Positions 43,538 through 53,318 of a stretch of DNA of 64,000 nucleotides are shown here, in pieces. Position numbers and translations under genes: made by a program. Origin of the DNA: Saccharopolyspora ipomoeae (GTDB lineage Bacteria > Actinomycetota > Actinomycetes > Mycobacteriales > Pseudonocardiaceae); the NCBI RefSeq assembly GCF_029952525.1, contig NZ_JASAOF010000012.1, positions 1 through 64,000 on the forward strand, written 5' to 3'. The notes beneath the pieces are model-generated. The model was not told the origin of the DNA, ran no database searches, and saw only the letters and a list, made by a program, of their open reading frames with translations. Positions within the stretch are counted from its first letter, which is position 1. Each line of letters starts with the position of its first letter.

Positions 43538-43601
43538 GATTACCGCCGTAATCCGCCCACGGAATACCGCCGTAATCGGGGTCCCGAATACCGCCGTAAT
43601 C
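43538..43601. repeat. Triplet-palindrome element, GATTACCGCCGTAATC type
   Basis: Units at 43538-43553, 43562-43577 and 43586-43601 with 8-bp spacers, exactly the 16-8-16-8-16 geometry of the GATTTCAATGG type but with an unrelated unit. The first unit has 6-bp arms; units 2 and 3 have one mismatch. Between coxD and coxE. Confidence 0.9.
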
Positions 43602-43636
43602 CGGTCACCCCGAGGTGGGCGGCAGCGGACTCGGGC

Positions 43637-44521
43637 TCAGGGGGCGGTGAGGACTCCTGCTGAGCGGACTCGGTCCGCGTCTTCCCGGTACTTGAGGACC
43701 GCGCCGAGGGTGGTGGCGGCGGTTTCCGTGTCCAGGGAGCCCGCGCCGAGAGCTTGGAGGGCTTGGGTCCAGTCGAGGGCCTCGGCCACGCCCGGGGGTT
43801 TGAGGAGCTCCATCTGGCGCATCCGCTGGAGGGCACCGGCGACCTGCTCGGCGAGGCGGACGTCGACGCCGGGGAGGCGCCGGCGCAGGATCGCGACCTC
43901 GCGCTCCAGGCCCGGGTGCTCCAGCCAGTGGTAGAGGCAGCGGCGCTTGAGGGCGTCGTGGACCTCGCGGGTGCGGTTGGAGGTGAGGATGACGATCGGC
44001 GGCTCGGCGGCGCGCACCTCGCCGTACTCCGGGATGCTCACCGCGTACTCCGAGAGCACCTCCAGCAGGAACGCCTCGAACTCGTCGTCGGCGCGGTCGA
44101 TCTCGTCGACCAGCAGCACGCACGGCGCTTCCTGCAGAGCCCGCAGCAGCGGCCTGGCCAGCAGGAATCGCGGCGTGTAGAGGGAGGATTCGGCGGCGTC
44201 GGCGTCCAGCTCACCGCCGGAGGCCGCCTCCAGGGTGCGCAGGTGCAGCAGCTGCCGGGGGAAGTCCCAGTCGTAGAGCGCCTGGGCGGCGTCGATGCCC
44301 TCGTGGCACTGCAGGCGGATCAGGTCCACCCCGAGCGCCGCCGACAGGGCCTGGGCGAGCGCGGTCTTGCCGGTGCCCGGTTCGCCTTCGGTGAGCAGCG
44401 GGCGCCGCATCCGGATCGCCAGGAAGGCCGCGGTCGCGATCCCGTCGTCGGGCAGGTAACCGGTTTCGTCCAGCGCCGCCGCGACCTCGGCCGGTGATGT
44501 CATCTCGAGAGCGTCAGCCAC
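43637..44521 (-). CDS. coxD: MoxR-family AAA ATPase (CoxD)
   Basis: 294-residue AAA+ ATPase: Walker A EGEPGTGKT near 45-53, Walker B VLLVDEIDRA near 137, sensor 1 in ILTSNRTREV and a sensor-2 region near the C-terminus. It acts with CoxE in active-site assembly of the Mo enzyme. GTG 44521 is used; ATG 44503 six codons in is an alternative. It is the first gene of the cox operon and is divergent from SUFU gene 2, so the operon promoter should lie in 44522-44592. Confidence 0.92.
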   Translation of the reverse strand: MADALEMTSPAEVAAALDETGYLPDDGIATAAFLAIRMRRPLLTEGEPGTGKTALAQALSAALGVDLIRLQCHEGIDAAQALYDWDFPRQLLHLRTLEAASGGELDADAAESSLYTPRFLLARPLLRALQEAPCVLLVDEIDRADDEFEAFLLEVLSEYAVSIPEYGEVRAAEPPIVILTSNRTREVHDALKRRCLYHWLEHPGLEREVAILRRRLPGVDVRLAEQVAGALQRMRQMELLKPPGVAEALDWTQALQALGAGSLDTETAATTLGAVLKYREDADRVRSAGVLTAP

Positions 44522-44592
44522 CCCCCGAGCCTATTCGACCGCACGGCATCACCCCATAGGATGCGCGTCGGTCACGATCACGAGGTGGGTGC

Positions 44593-45159
44593 ATGAGCAG
44601 GTTCCAGGGGTTCCCGGCGCACGTGGAGAAGCACGTCGGGCGGGTGCGCGGCGCGGACAGCCGCAGCGCCGGAGGTCGCGAGCGGGCCTACAACCTCGTC
44701 TACTGCGATCACGCCGACGACGCCCACGTAACCGTGCTGACCAGCGGACTCCGCGAGCACACGGCAGGCGCGCCGCTGCCGCAGGAGCTGCTGTGCACGC
44801 TGCACCGCGACCAGGAGGTCTACGCCAAGCACCTGGTGGGCGTGATCGCCGAGCTGCTCACCGAGTCGCAGGCGCGGGTGGGCTACGGCGCGCTGATCAT
44901 GAACGACCGGGTGCTGCTGCCCGACACCGACATCGCGGGCGCCCTGGCCGCGCCGCACCCCTACCTCGGGGACGAGTTCGACGTGCTGCTCGACGACGGG
45001 GAGCCGGTGCTGCAGCTGATCACGCTCATCCCGATCACCCGGTCGGAGTCGCAGCTGGTCGCCCGCTTCGGCCGCGACGCGCTCTACGACCGGTGGGAGG
45101 CGTCTGAGACCGACCTCGTCGACATCTTCCGCGCGGATGTGGGCAGGGGACAGTTTTAG
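44593..45159 (+). CDS. SUFU-domain protein 2
   Basis: 188 residues with a suppressor-of-fused-like fold (AYNLVYCDHADDAHVTVLTSGL...DEFDVLLDD...LQLITLIPITRSESQLV). It is a diverged paralogue of the protein encoded at 34277. Its last residues, GRGQF, and the TAG stop are read from an 82-bp family A element, so the native C-terminus has probably been replaced. ATG 44593 follows a short leader. No toxin gene is adjacent, so an immunity role is only a possibility. Confidence 0.72.
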   Translation: MSRFQGFPAHVEKHVGRVRGADSRSAGGRERAYNLVYCDHADDAHVTVLTSGLREHTAGAPLPQELLCTLHRDQEVYAKHLVGVIAELLTESQARVGYGALIMNDRVLLPDTDIAGALAAPHPYLGDEFDVLLDDGEPVLQLITLIPITRSESQLVARFGRDALYDRWEASETDLVDIFRADVGRGQF

Positions 45160-45223
45160 TGAAAACTGTCCGGACATTTCGGACATTGATCATGGGTGAT
45201 TCGAGGAAAAACTGTCCCCTGCC
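45142..45223. repeat. Family A 82-bp element with 16-bp terminal inverted repeats, copy 1
   Basis: Ends GGCAGGGGACAGTTTT and AAAACTGTCCCCTGCC are perfect complements. The left half also forms a palindrome around TTTTAGTGAAAA. The body contains GGACATTGATCATGGG. It differs from the copy at 57557 at only about two positions. No coding capacity; resembles a MITE or a REP-like element. Confidence 0.9.
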
Positions 45224-45226
45224 GAG

Positions 45227-47221
45227 TCACCGCAGACCGGGGGCCTGGGCGATGAAGGTGTCGAGCACACCGTCGGCCACGAGGACCTGGCCCGCGGGGC
45301 GGACCTCGGCGGTCGTGGTGCGGATGCGCTGGGCCGCGTCGACGGCCCAGCGGGCCTCGTCGAAGCGGGCCTTGGCCATCGCCTCGTCGCCCGAGGCGCG
45401 GGCCTGGAGCCCGTCGGCCGTGGCGAGCAGCGCCTGACCCCACTGGTCGGTGGCCGCCAGCCAGTGGTCGGTGTCGGCGACGAAGTCCCTCGGCGCCCCG
45501 GCCCGGATGCGCTCCGGAGCCGCGGCGATGACCTCGGCGTAGGCCCGCAGGTCGCGGACCGCCGCGCGCCGGTCACCGCCGGACCACCCCGCGCGGAACG
45601 CGTCGAGACGACGGGACAGCTCCGGGGCCGGCGGCAGCCAGGCCGAGCCGTTCGCGACCGGGGCCATGTGCTCCAGGTCGAAGAACGCCAGCAGCGCCTC
45701 CACCGTCGCCGGATCGCCCCGCACGCCCGGGTCCTCCCCGGCGAACCGCTTGCCCGCCAGGTACTCGGCGGCGGCCCGCCACGACCGCTGCGGGTCGAAG
45801 TCCTCGTCGTTCCAGGAGAAGTCGGCCGCGCCCATCTCCACGACCTTGCTCGCCGCGGCCTGGTTCATCGGGTTCACCACGTCCCCGGCCAGCTGCCCGC
45901 CGAGCCCGCGCTCGCGCTTGTCGTAGGAGCCCAGCATGATCCGGCCGCGCGAGCCGTTGAAGTCGTTGACCGGGTAGTTGTCCCACAGGAAGACCTTGCG
46001 GCCCCACACCCGCTCGGCCTGCTGCGCGTCGGACACGGTGATCTGGCGCGGGATCACGCCGTCGCCGGTCCACATCACCAGCACCCGCGGGTCCAGGACC
46101 TCGCGGATCGCGGTCTTGTACTCGGAGTCCTCGACGTCGGAGTACTCGGTCGGCACGAACTGGAGCGGCGCGACGCCCTGGTGGGTGTCGACGAACTCCC
46201 GCTGCACCCGGTTGAGCAGGTCGGCCTGCGCGCGACCGGCCGAGCCCTCCGAAGGGCTGCCGTAGGCGCGCTCGTCGCCGTCGCAGTTCCAGCGGGTGTA
46301 GGAGATGTCGTCCAGCGGCAGCGAGAAGTCGCGGACGCCCTCGTCGTACATGGCCTGCAGCTTCGCCTGCAGCGCCTGGAAATCGCGCGGATCGCTGTAG
46401 CAGATGGAGTTGCCCGGCGAGAGCGCGAAGGTGAACTTCACGTGGTGCGCCTGGGCCTGCCCGATCAGCTCGCGGACCTCGCCGATCTCCCGCTCCGGGT
46501 ACGGCTCGCGCCACTTCTCCCGGTGGTACGGGTCGTCCTTGGGCGCGTAGACGTAGGTGTTGAGCTTGACGTCGCCGTAGAACGCCAGCTGGTCCATCCG
46601 CTCCTCGTGCGTCCACGGCGGGCCGTAGAAGCCCTCGATCGCACCGCGCAGCGGCATCGCCGGGCGGTCCAGCACGCCGACCCCGGCGATGCGGCCCGGC
46701 GAGACGAGCTGCCGCAGCGTCTGCACGCCGTAGTAGACCCCGGCGGGGTCGGAGGCGCCGACGAACACCTCGGCGTCGACGTCCGGGCGCACCGCCAGCA
46801 CGTAGCCCTCGTTCGCCATCGGCACCGGGGCGCCCATCCCGGCTTCCTGCAGCCCCTTGACCACGGTCGGCGCGGTGCGCTCACCGATCCGCACCCGAAG
46901 CGCGGCGTCGTCGGCGGGTTGGCCCGGCTCGCGGATCACGACGTCGTCGGCGCCGGCGAGCTCGAAGACCTGCTTGGCGAGGTCCTGGGTCGGCTTGTCG
47001 ACCAGCGGGTCCACCACGATCTCGACCTTGCCGCGGACCGCGACGTCGTCACCGATCCGGTCGATGCCCTCGGGCTGCGGCACGACCGACGGCAGACCCT
47101 GACCGGGCAGCGCGTCGGAGCTCTGCGGCGCGGGCTGCTCGGGTGGCGCGGAGTTCGTGCACCCCGCCAGAGCCATCACCCCGGCTGCGCACACCGCGAA
47201 CGACCTGGCAAAACCGCGCAT
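45227..47221 (-). CDS. GH84 beta-N-acetylglucosaminidase lipoprotein
   Basis: Secreted glycoside hydrolase family 84 enzyme, 664 residues. The lipobox is MALAGC with Cys21. An N-terminal GH20-like alpha/beta domain (about 45-185) precedes the catalytic barrel, which opens with RGAIEGFYGPPW, a GH84 hallmark. The adjacent catalytic acids are Asp304-Asp305 in LPLDDISYTRW. A helical C-terminal region completes the protein. GH84 includes hyaluronidases and O-GlcNAcases; bacterial forms remove terminal GlcNAc from glycans. ATG 47221 has GGGGAG upstream; earlier in-frame ATGs exist. It is convergent with SUFU gene 2 across a family A element. Confidence 0.9.
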   Translation of the reverse strand: MRGFARSFAVCAAGVMALAGCTNSAPPEQPAPQSSDALPGQGLPSVVPQPEGIDRIGDDVAVRGKVEIVVDPLVDKPTQDLAKQVFELAGADDVVIREPGQPADDAALRVRIGERTAPTVVKGLQEAGMGAPVPMANEGYVLAVRPDVDAEVFVGASDPAGVYYGVQTLRQLVSPGRIAGVGVLDRPAMPLRGAIEGFYGPPWTHEERMDQLAFYGDVKLNTYVYAPKDDPYHREKWREPYPEREIGEVRELIGQAQAHHVKFTFALSPGNSICYSDPRDFQALQAKLQAMYDEGVRDFSLPLDDISYTRWNCDGDERAYGSPSEGSAGRAQADLLNRVQREFVDTHQGVAPLQFVPTEYSDVEDSEYKTAIREVLDPRVLVMWTGDGVIPRQITVSDAQQAERVWGRKVFLWDNYPVNDFNGSRGRIMLGSYDKRERGLGGQLAGDVVNPMNQAAASKVVEMGAADFSWNDEDFDPQRSWRAAAEYLAGKRFAGEDPGVRGDPATVEALLAFFDLEHMAPVANGSAWLPPAPELSRRLDAFRAGWSGGDRRAAVRDLRAYAEVIAAAPERIRAGAPRDFVADTDHWLAATDQWGQALLATADGLQARASGDEAMAKARFDEARWAVDAAQRIRTTTAEVRPAGQVLVADGVLDTFIAQAPGLR

Positions 47222-47308
47222 CGAGCTCCCCATCCCATCCAACGTCGACGCCCCAGTCCAACACACCCGGGTGTGCCCCGAACGGGTCACCTACCCGCCT
47301 GACGCAAA

Positions 47309-47345
47309 GACGAAGGGCCGCCCCCTGGTGGGGACGGCCCTCGTC
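47309..47345 (-). terminator. groEL terminator
   Basis: A near-perfect hairpin of about 14 bp (CGAAGGGCCGCCCC with GGGGACGGCCCTCG, 5-base loop) 16 bp after the groEL stop. On the minus strand it ends TTCGTCTTTG. Confidence 0.8.
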
Positions 47346-47360
47346 AGCTGCGGGTCGGGC

Positions 47361-49013
<1,653 letters not shown>

Positions 49014-49150
49014 CTATCAGGACGCCGTCGGTGCACACTGGTGCGTGCACGACGGCAGGACTCTGCTCGGCCAGGCTCGGTGCCCGCGACGGACGATCGC
49101 GCGGCGGCACCGTCATGTGGCGCCACCGGAACGACCTCACCGTCCCGACC

Positions 49151-49175
49151 TGGCACTCAACCCTGATGAGTGCCA
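49151..49175. promoter_or_regulatory. CIRCE operator 1 of groEL
   Basis: TGGCACTC-N9-GAGTGCCA is a perfect inverted repeat matching the HrcA operator core GCACTC-N9-GAGTGC. It lies just downstream of the predicted transcription start. Confidence 0.92.
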
Positions 49176-49181
49176 GTACCG

Positions 49182-49210
49182 TGTTTAGCACTCACAGGGG
49201 GCGAGTGCAA
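49182..49210 (-). promoter_or_regulatory. groEL promoter overlapped by CIRCE operator 2
   Basis: CIRCE 2 is TTAGCACTC-N9-GAGTGCAA at 49185-49210. On the minus strand the same bases give -35 TTGCAC (49210-49205) and -10 TAAACA (49187-49182) with a 17-bp spacer, so HrcA binding would cover the promoter. Confidence 0.75.
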
Positions 49211-49226
49211 GCGACCCGTCCGGGAC

Positions 49227-50450
49227 TCACCCGCCGGCGGTCGGCACCGAGGTGGGCAGCCGCCCCGAGGTGGGCGTGGACGTCGAGCCCGAGCCGCCGT
49301 CCGAGGTGGCCATCGCCACGAACAGCAGCACGATCACCAGCAGCGCCACGACCACCAGGACCGGCACGATCCACTTCGCCGCGCCGCCCGACGAGGTCTT
49401 GGTGAACGCCGATGACCCGGCGGGCATCGGCGGCCGCACCCGCACCGGCTGCTGGTACCCGGCCGCGTAGGGCTGCGGGTAGGGGCCGGACTGCTGGTGC
49501 ATCGGCTGCTGGTGCCCAGGCTGCCCGTGCACCGGCTGCTGGTGCACCGGCTGGGGCGCGGCGGCCTGCGGCACCGGCTGCTGGGCGATGCGCGGCGGCG
49601 CCGGGGCCTCCCCCGCCGCCGGGCCGAGCGCGGCGCGAGCGGCGGCGACGAGGTCCTGGCAGGTCGCGTAGCGCTGGTCGGCGCGCTTGGCCATGCCCCG
49701 GCGGAGCACGTCGTCGATCGGCGGCGGCAGCAGCACCAGCGATCCCGGCGTCGGCGGTTCGGCGCCCAGGTGGCCCTGGATGACCTCCTGCACCGAGCCG
49801 CCGAACGGCGGGCGCCCGGTCAGGCAGGCGAAGAGCACGCAGGCCAGCGCGTACTGGTCGGTGCGGCCGTCGACCGGCTCGCCGCGCAGGTGCTCGGGCG
49901 CGGCGAAGGTGGGCGAGCCCAGGAAGTCCCCGGAGGACGTGCGGTGACCGGTGGCGCCGCGCCGGGTCAGCCCGAAGTCGGCGAGGTAGACGTGCTCGTG
50001 CACCGATTCGCGCGAGGTGACCAGCACGTTCGCCGGTTTGAGGTCGAGGTGCACCAGGCCGCGCTCGTGCAGCATGTCCAGCGCCTCGGCGATCTGCCCC
50101 AGCAGCTCCAGGGTCCGCTTCGGCGAGATCGGGCCGTCGGAGATCAGCCCGGCCAGGTCGGTGCCCTCGACCAGCCGCATCGCGATGTAGAGCATGCCGT
50201 CGACCTCGCCGAAGTCGTACAGCGGCACGATGTTGGCGTGGTCGATGGCCGAGGTGTTGCGGGCCTCGTCGACGAAGCGCTCGCGGAACTCGGAGTCGCC
50301 GGTGATGTGCTCCCCCATCACCTTCAGCGCGACCTTGCGACCGAGCCGGACGTCGGTGGCGCGGTACATCACGCTCATCCCGCCGCGACCGAGCACACCG
50401 TCGATCTTGTAGTGGCCGAGCTTGCGACCGGTCAAATCATCCGAGGACAC
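49227..50450 (-). CDS. Membrane Ser/Thr protein kinase (PknB-like), non-RD
   Basis: 407 residues. The kinase domain (about 14-270) has the Gly loop GRGGMSV, Lys43, catalytic loop HLDLKPAN (Asp136, Asn141), DFG at 158-160 and SPTFAAPEHL in the activation segment. Arg before the catalytic Asp is replaced by Leu135, making this a non-RD kinase; activation-loop control may differ. A Pro/Gln/His-rich linker leads to a single membrane helix (about 356-378) and a short Gly/Ser/Thr-rich outer tail with no sensor domain. GTG 50450 is used. It lies upstream of groEL on the same strand but has its own unit, because the groEL promoter lies between. Confidence 0.9.
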   Translation of the reverse strand: MSSDDLTGRKLGHYKIDGVLGRGGMSVMYRATDVRLGRKVALKVMGEHITGDSEFRERFVDEARNTSAIDHANIVPLYDFGEVDGMLYIAMRLVEGTDLAGLISDGPISPKRTLELLGQIAEALDMLHERGLVHLDLKPANVLVTSRESVHEHVYLADFGLTRRGATGHRTSSGDFLGSPTFAAPEHLRGEPVDGRTDQYALACVLFACLTGRPPFGGSVQEVIQGHLGAEPPTPGSLVLLPPPIDDVLRRGMAKRADQRYATCQDLVAAARAALGPAAGEAPAPPRIAQQPVPQAAAPQPVHQQPVHGQPGHQQPMHQQSGPYPQPYAAGYQQPVRVRPPMPAGSSAFTKTSSGGAAKWIVPVLVVVALLVIVLLFVAMATSDGGSGSTSTPTSGRLPTSVPTAGG

Positions 50451-50590
50451 GCTCGGCAGCGTAGTCGTCGGAGGCGTCGGACGGGTGCAGGTTCAGCGGA
50501 CCCAGCGCTGCGCCTGCCGTTCCGCGCGTTGCGGCCCGGTCCCCCGACCAGGAGAACCGGGCCGCACGACGACCTGGTGCGCAGTTCTTG

Positions 50591-50794
50591 TCAGACTTTG
50601 CGAACGCCGTCGGCTTGAGTTCGGCCATCACGGCCGGCTTTCACCTCGAATTCGACCCGATCTCCCTCGGAAAGGGTGCGGAAACCAGACATGTTGATCG
50701 CGGAGTAATGGACGAACACATCGGAACCACCGTCCGTCGCGATGAATCCGTAGCCCTTCTCCGAGTTGAACCATTTGACCGTGCCGACCGCCAC
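50591..50794 (-). CDS. cspA: Cold-shock protein CspA type
   Basis: 67-residue cold-shock domain protein: [13 protein letters not shown] (RNP1 region KGYGFI) and DVFVHYSAI (RNP2-like). It binds single-stranded RNA/DNA and is full length for the family. GTG 50794 follows GAGGAGG at 6 bp. The 315-bp gap upstream (to 51110) suggests a long leader, as in other csp genes. Confidence 0.95.
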   Translation of the reverse strand: MAVGTVKWFNSEKGYGFIATDGGSDVFVHYSAINMSGFRTLSEGDRVEFEVKAGRDGRTQADGVRKV

Positions 50795-51109
50795 GGCGTC
50801 CTCCTCAAGAAAATGTGATGCACGACGCTAGCGTCGCTGGAGCATCGGCCACACTACTCCGGAAAATCTGGCTCGTCGCGGGTTCGGCAATACGACTTTT
50901 CCGTTAAACGCTGGGCCGAACGGGTGGCCGCCGCAGCCACGTTGCGTTATCGAACGGAGCCAATTCCCCCGAGTGTCGCAATCGTTCTCCACCCGTGGCG
51001 AAAAACGGTAACGAAGCTTCCCCGGGTGAAACGCGCGAGCAACGCCGAACGGATACGTCAGACCATTCGGGATCCGGAGACCATTCGCGATTGTGCGCCG
51101 ACAACGGCG
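50795..51109. other. cspA leader/promoter region with AGACCATTCG repeats
   Basis: No gene seen. The 10-mer AGACCATTCG occurs near 51060 and 51079 and again at 51127 inside the end of the upstream AIM24 gene. A GACGC/GCGTC hairpin lies near 50824. This is a plausible long cold-shock leader. Confidence 0.4.
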
Positions 51110-51793
51110 TCAGGAACGCGGTCCGAGACCATTCGACTTGAGCCAGCCGACCAGTCCCCGCGGATTCCGCGTCTGGGTCAGCACCTGCCCCGGACCGGCG
51201 AAGTCGAAGACCAGCCCCTCGCCGCTCTTGAGCGACTGCGCCACGCCCTGGTTCATCTGCCGCAGCTGGCTCTGCACCGTGTCGGCGTAGGCGACCACGT
51301 GACCCGTGTCGATCGTGACGTACTCGCCGGGCTGCAGCGTCACCACGTCCAGCGCGCCGTAGCAGGCCACCACCGCCGAGCCGTGCCCGCTCAGCCGGGT
51401 GAGGAACCCGCTCTCACCGCCGAAGAGGTTCTGGAAACCGCCCCACTGCGTCTCCACCTGCACCGCGCTCGCCGAGGCCAGCCAGTTCCCCCTGGTCACG
51501 CACCAGCCGACCCGGCCGTCGAGCTCCAGCACGTTGAGGTCGCCGGGCAGCGTCGGCGCCACGTCGACCCAGCCGCCCTGCTGCGGCGCGGTGTAGGTCG
51601 AGACGTAGAACGACTCGCCGCCCAGCGCCGAGCGGGCCAGCGACTTGAGGAAACCGCCCTGCGCGCGCGACTCGACGCTCACGCCGTAGCTGGTGGCCAG
51701 CATCGAACCGGACTCCACCCGCACCGGCTCCCCCGGAGCCAGCATCAGCCGGGCGACCCCGTAGGACGGCGTGTGACGAGTGCGGACCTGCAC
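51110..51793 (-). CDS. AIM24-family protein
   Basis: 227-residue AIM24 / TRAP-like beta-structured protein (VRVESGSMLATSYGV...SFYVSTYTAPQQGGWVDVAPTLPGDL...FGGESGFLTRLSGHGSAVVACYG). Bacterial members are of unknown function. The start GTG 51793 is preceded by GAAGGGGG and begins right at the domain; the frame runs further upstream without domain content. A small Gly-rich loop replaces any catalytic motif, so a binding or structural role is likely. Confidence 0.88.
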   Translation of the reverse strand: MQVRTRHTPSYGVARLMLAPGEPVRVESGSMLATSYGVSVESRAQGGFLKSLARSALGGESFYVSTYTAPQQGGWVDVAPTLPGDLNVLELDGRVGWCVTRGNWLASASAVQVETQWGGFQNLFGGESGFLTRLSGHGSAVVACYGALDVVTLQPGEYVTIDTGHVVAYADTVQSQLRQMNQGVAQSLKSGEGLVFDFAGPGQVLTQTRNPRGLVGWLKSNGLGPRS

Positions 51794-51974
51794 GGCGAAC
51801 CCCCTTCGAGCGCCCCGCGACTCGGGGCACGGCGATTCTACGAAGACCGCCCCCGGCTCGCGGAAAGTCCGCTCGGCCGACGTGAAAACGCGGCCCCGCT
51901 GACGTGAGAGCGCGCCATTGTGCCATCCCGCCGCGCGCGGCCGACCCCACGCCGATGGCGACACGGCGTGCCCG

Positions 51975-53219
51975 ATGACAGATGATGCGTGCGTGTCGTC
52001 CAACAACACCGCTCCCGAGCTGAGGTCGGTCACCGATCACCGCGCGAAGGTCGCCTCGCTGCTGACCCGCACGCCGGTCGAGACGCGGCCGCTGGAGAAC
52101 TGCCTGGGCCTGGCGCTGGCCGCCGACCTGGTCGCGCCGATCTCGCTGCCGCCCTTCAGCAACTCCGCGATGGACGGCTACGCGGTGCGCTCGGTCGACC
52201 TGACCGAGGCCACCCCCGACTCGCCGGTGACGCTGCCGGTCGCCGAGGACATCCCGGCCGGCCGGGTCGACGTGCCGCCGCTGCAGCCGGGCACCGCGCA
52301 CCGGATCATGACCGGCGCGCAGCTGCCGCCGGGCGCCGACTCGGTGATCCCGGTGGAGCGCACCGACGCCGGCACCGAGACCGTGGCGCTGTTCGCCTCG
52401 GTGCAGCCGGGCGCGAGCGTGCGCCGCGCGGGCGACGACGTCACCGAAGGCACCACCGTGCTCACCGCCGGGACCCGGTTGGGCGCCGCGCAGCTGGGCG
52501 TGGCCGCGGCCGTCGGCATCGCCGAGCTGCCGGTGCACCGGCCGGTTCGGGTGCTGGTGCTGTCCACCGGCTCGGAGCTGGTCGCGCCCGGCGAGGAGCT
52601 GCAGCGCGGTCAGATCTACGAGTCCAACGGGCTGATGCTCGCCGCCGCGGTCCGCGAGGCCGGTGGCGAGGCGACGGTGCTGCGGTTCGTGCCCGACGAC
52701 GTCGCGGCCTTCCACGCCGCGCTGGCCGAGCACCTGGACTCGGCCGACCTGCTGCTGACCTCGGGCGGGGTCAGCGCGGGCGCCTACGAGGTGGTCAAGG
52801 ACGCGCTGTCGGGCAACGGCGTGGAGTTCACCAAGGTCGCGATGCAGCCGGGCACGCCGCAGGGCTGCGGCCGCTACCGGGACGCGTTCGCGGTGGTCAC
52901 GCTGCCGGGCAACCCGGTGAGCTCGATGGTCTCGTTCGAGGTGTTCGTGCGCCCGGCCATCCTCGCCGCGGCCGGGCACGCGAGGACGTCGCGGCACGAG
53001 CGGCAGGCGGTGCTCACCGAGTCGCTGACCGCGCCCGCGGGCAAGCGGCAGTTCCGGCGCGGGGTGTTCGACCCGGCGACCGGCGAGGTCGGCCTGCAGG
53101 GGGCGTCCGGTTCGCACCTGCTGGGCAGTTTGGCGAAGGCGGACTGCCTGCTGTCGATCCCCGAGGACGTGACGGACCTGCCCGCCGGGTCCACAGTGGA
53201 CGTGGTGTTGCTGGACTAG
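51975..53219 (+). CDS. moeA: Molybdopterin molybdenumtransferase MoeA
   Basis: 414 residues. It inserts molybdate into adenylylated molybdopterin made by Mog. Domain motifs: SAMDGYAV near residue 65, GDPVT-like GTAHRIMTGAQLPPGAD, STGSELV, TSGGVSAGAYEVV, PGTPQGCG and LPGNPVSSMVSFE. All are expected for an active MoeA. ATG 51975 is chosen without a strong RBS; GTG 51993 is an alternative. It is the counterpart of Rv0438c (moeA2) by position and completes the cofactor pathway encoded in this window. Confidence 0.95.
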   Translation: MTDDACVSSNNTAPELRSVTDHRAKVASLLTRTPVETRPLENCLGLALAADLVAPISLPPFSNSAMDGYAVRSVDLTEATPDSPVTLPVAEDIPAGRVDVPPLQPGTAHRIMTGAQLPPGADSVIPVERTDAGTETVALFASVQPGASVRRAGDDVTEGTTVLTAGTRLGAAQLGVAAAVGIAELPVHRPVRVLVLSTGSELVAPGEELQRGQIYESNGLMLAAAVREAGGEATVLRFVPDDVAAFHAALAEHLDSADLLLTSGGVSAGAYEVVKDALSGNGVEFTKVAMQPGTPQGCGRYRDAFAVVTLPGNPVSSMVSFEVFVRPAILAAAGHARTSRHERQAVLTESLTAPAGKRQFRRGVFDPATGEVGLQGASGSHLLGSLAKADCLLSIPEDVTDLPAGSTVDVVLLD

Positions 53220-53318
53220 TTCAAGTCGATATCGCTTGTCACACCGTTGTTGACGGGTCGATGCGCGGTCCCCAAGACTGCTTGCCCGACCTTCCGCTTC
53301 CCCTCCGGAGTTTTGCAC

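Noticed and set aside
43538..43601. Mini CRISPR array (three equal repeats)
   Set aside because: Spacers are only 8 bp, there are no cas genes, and the same geometry occurs with other unit sequences.
36210..44521. Aerobic CO dehydrogenase operon
   Set aside because: Gene content fits, but CoxL has AYRGAGR instead of the form I AYRCSFR motif, so CO oxidation is not claimed.
45142..45223. Insertion sequence
   Set aside because: Has inverted ends but is only 82 bp with no transposase here; called a MITE-like repeat. Target-site duplications were not evident by eye.
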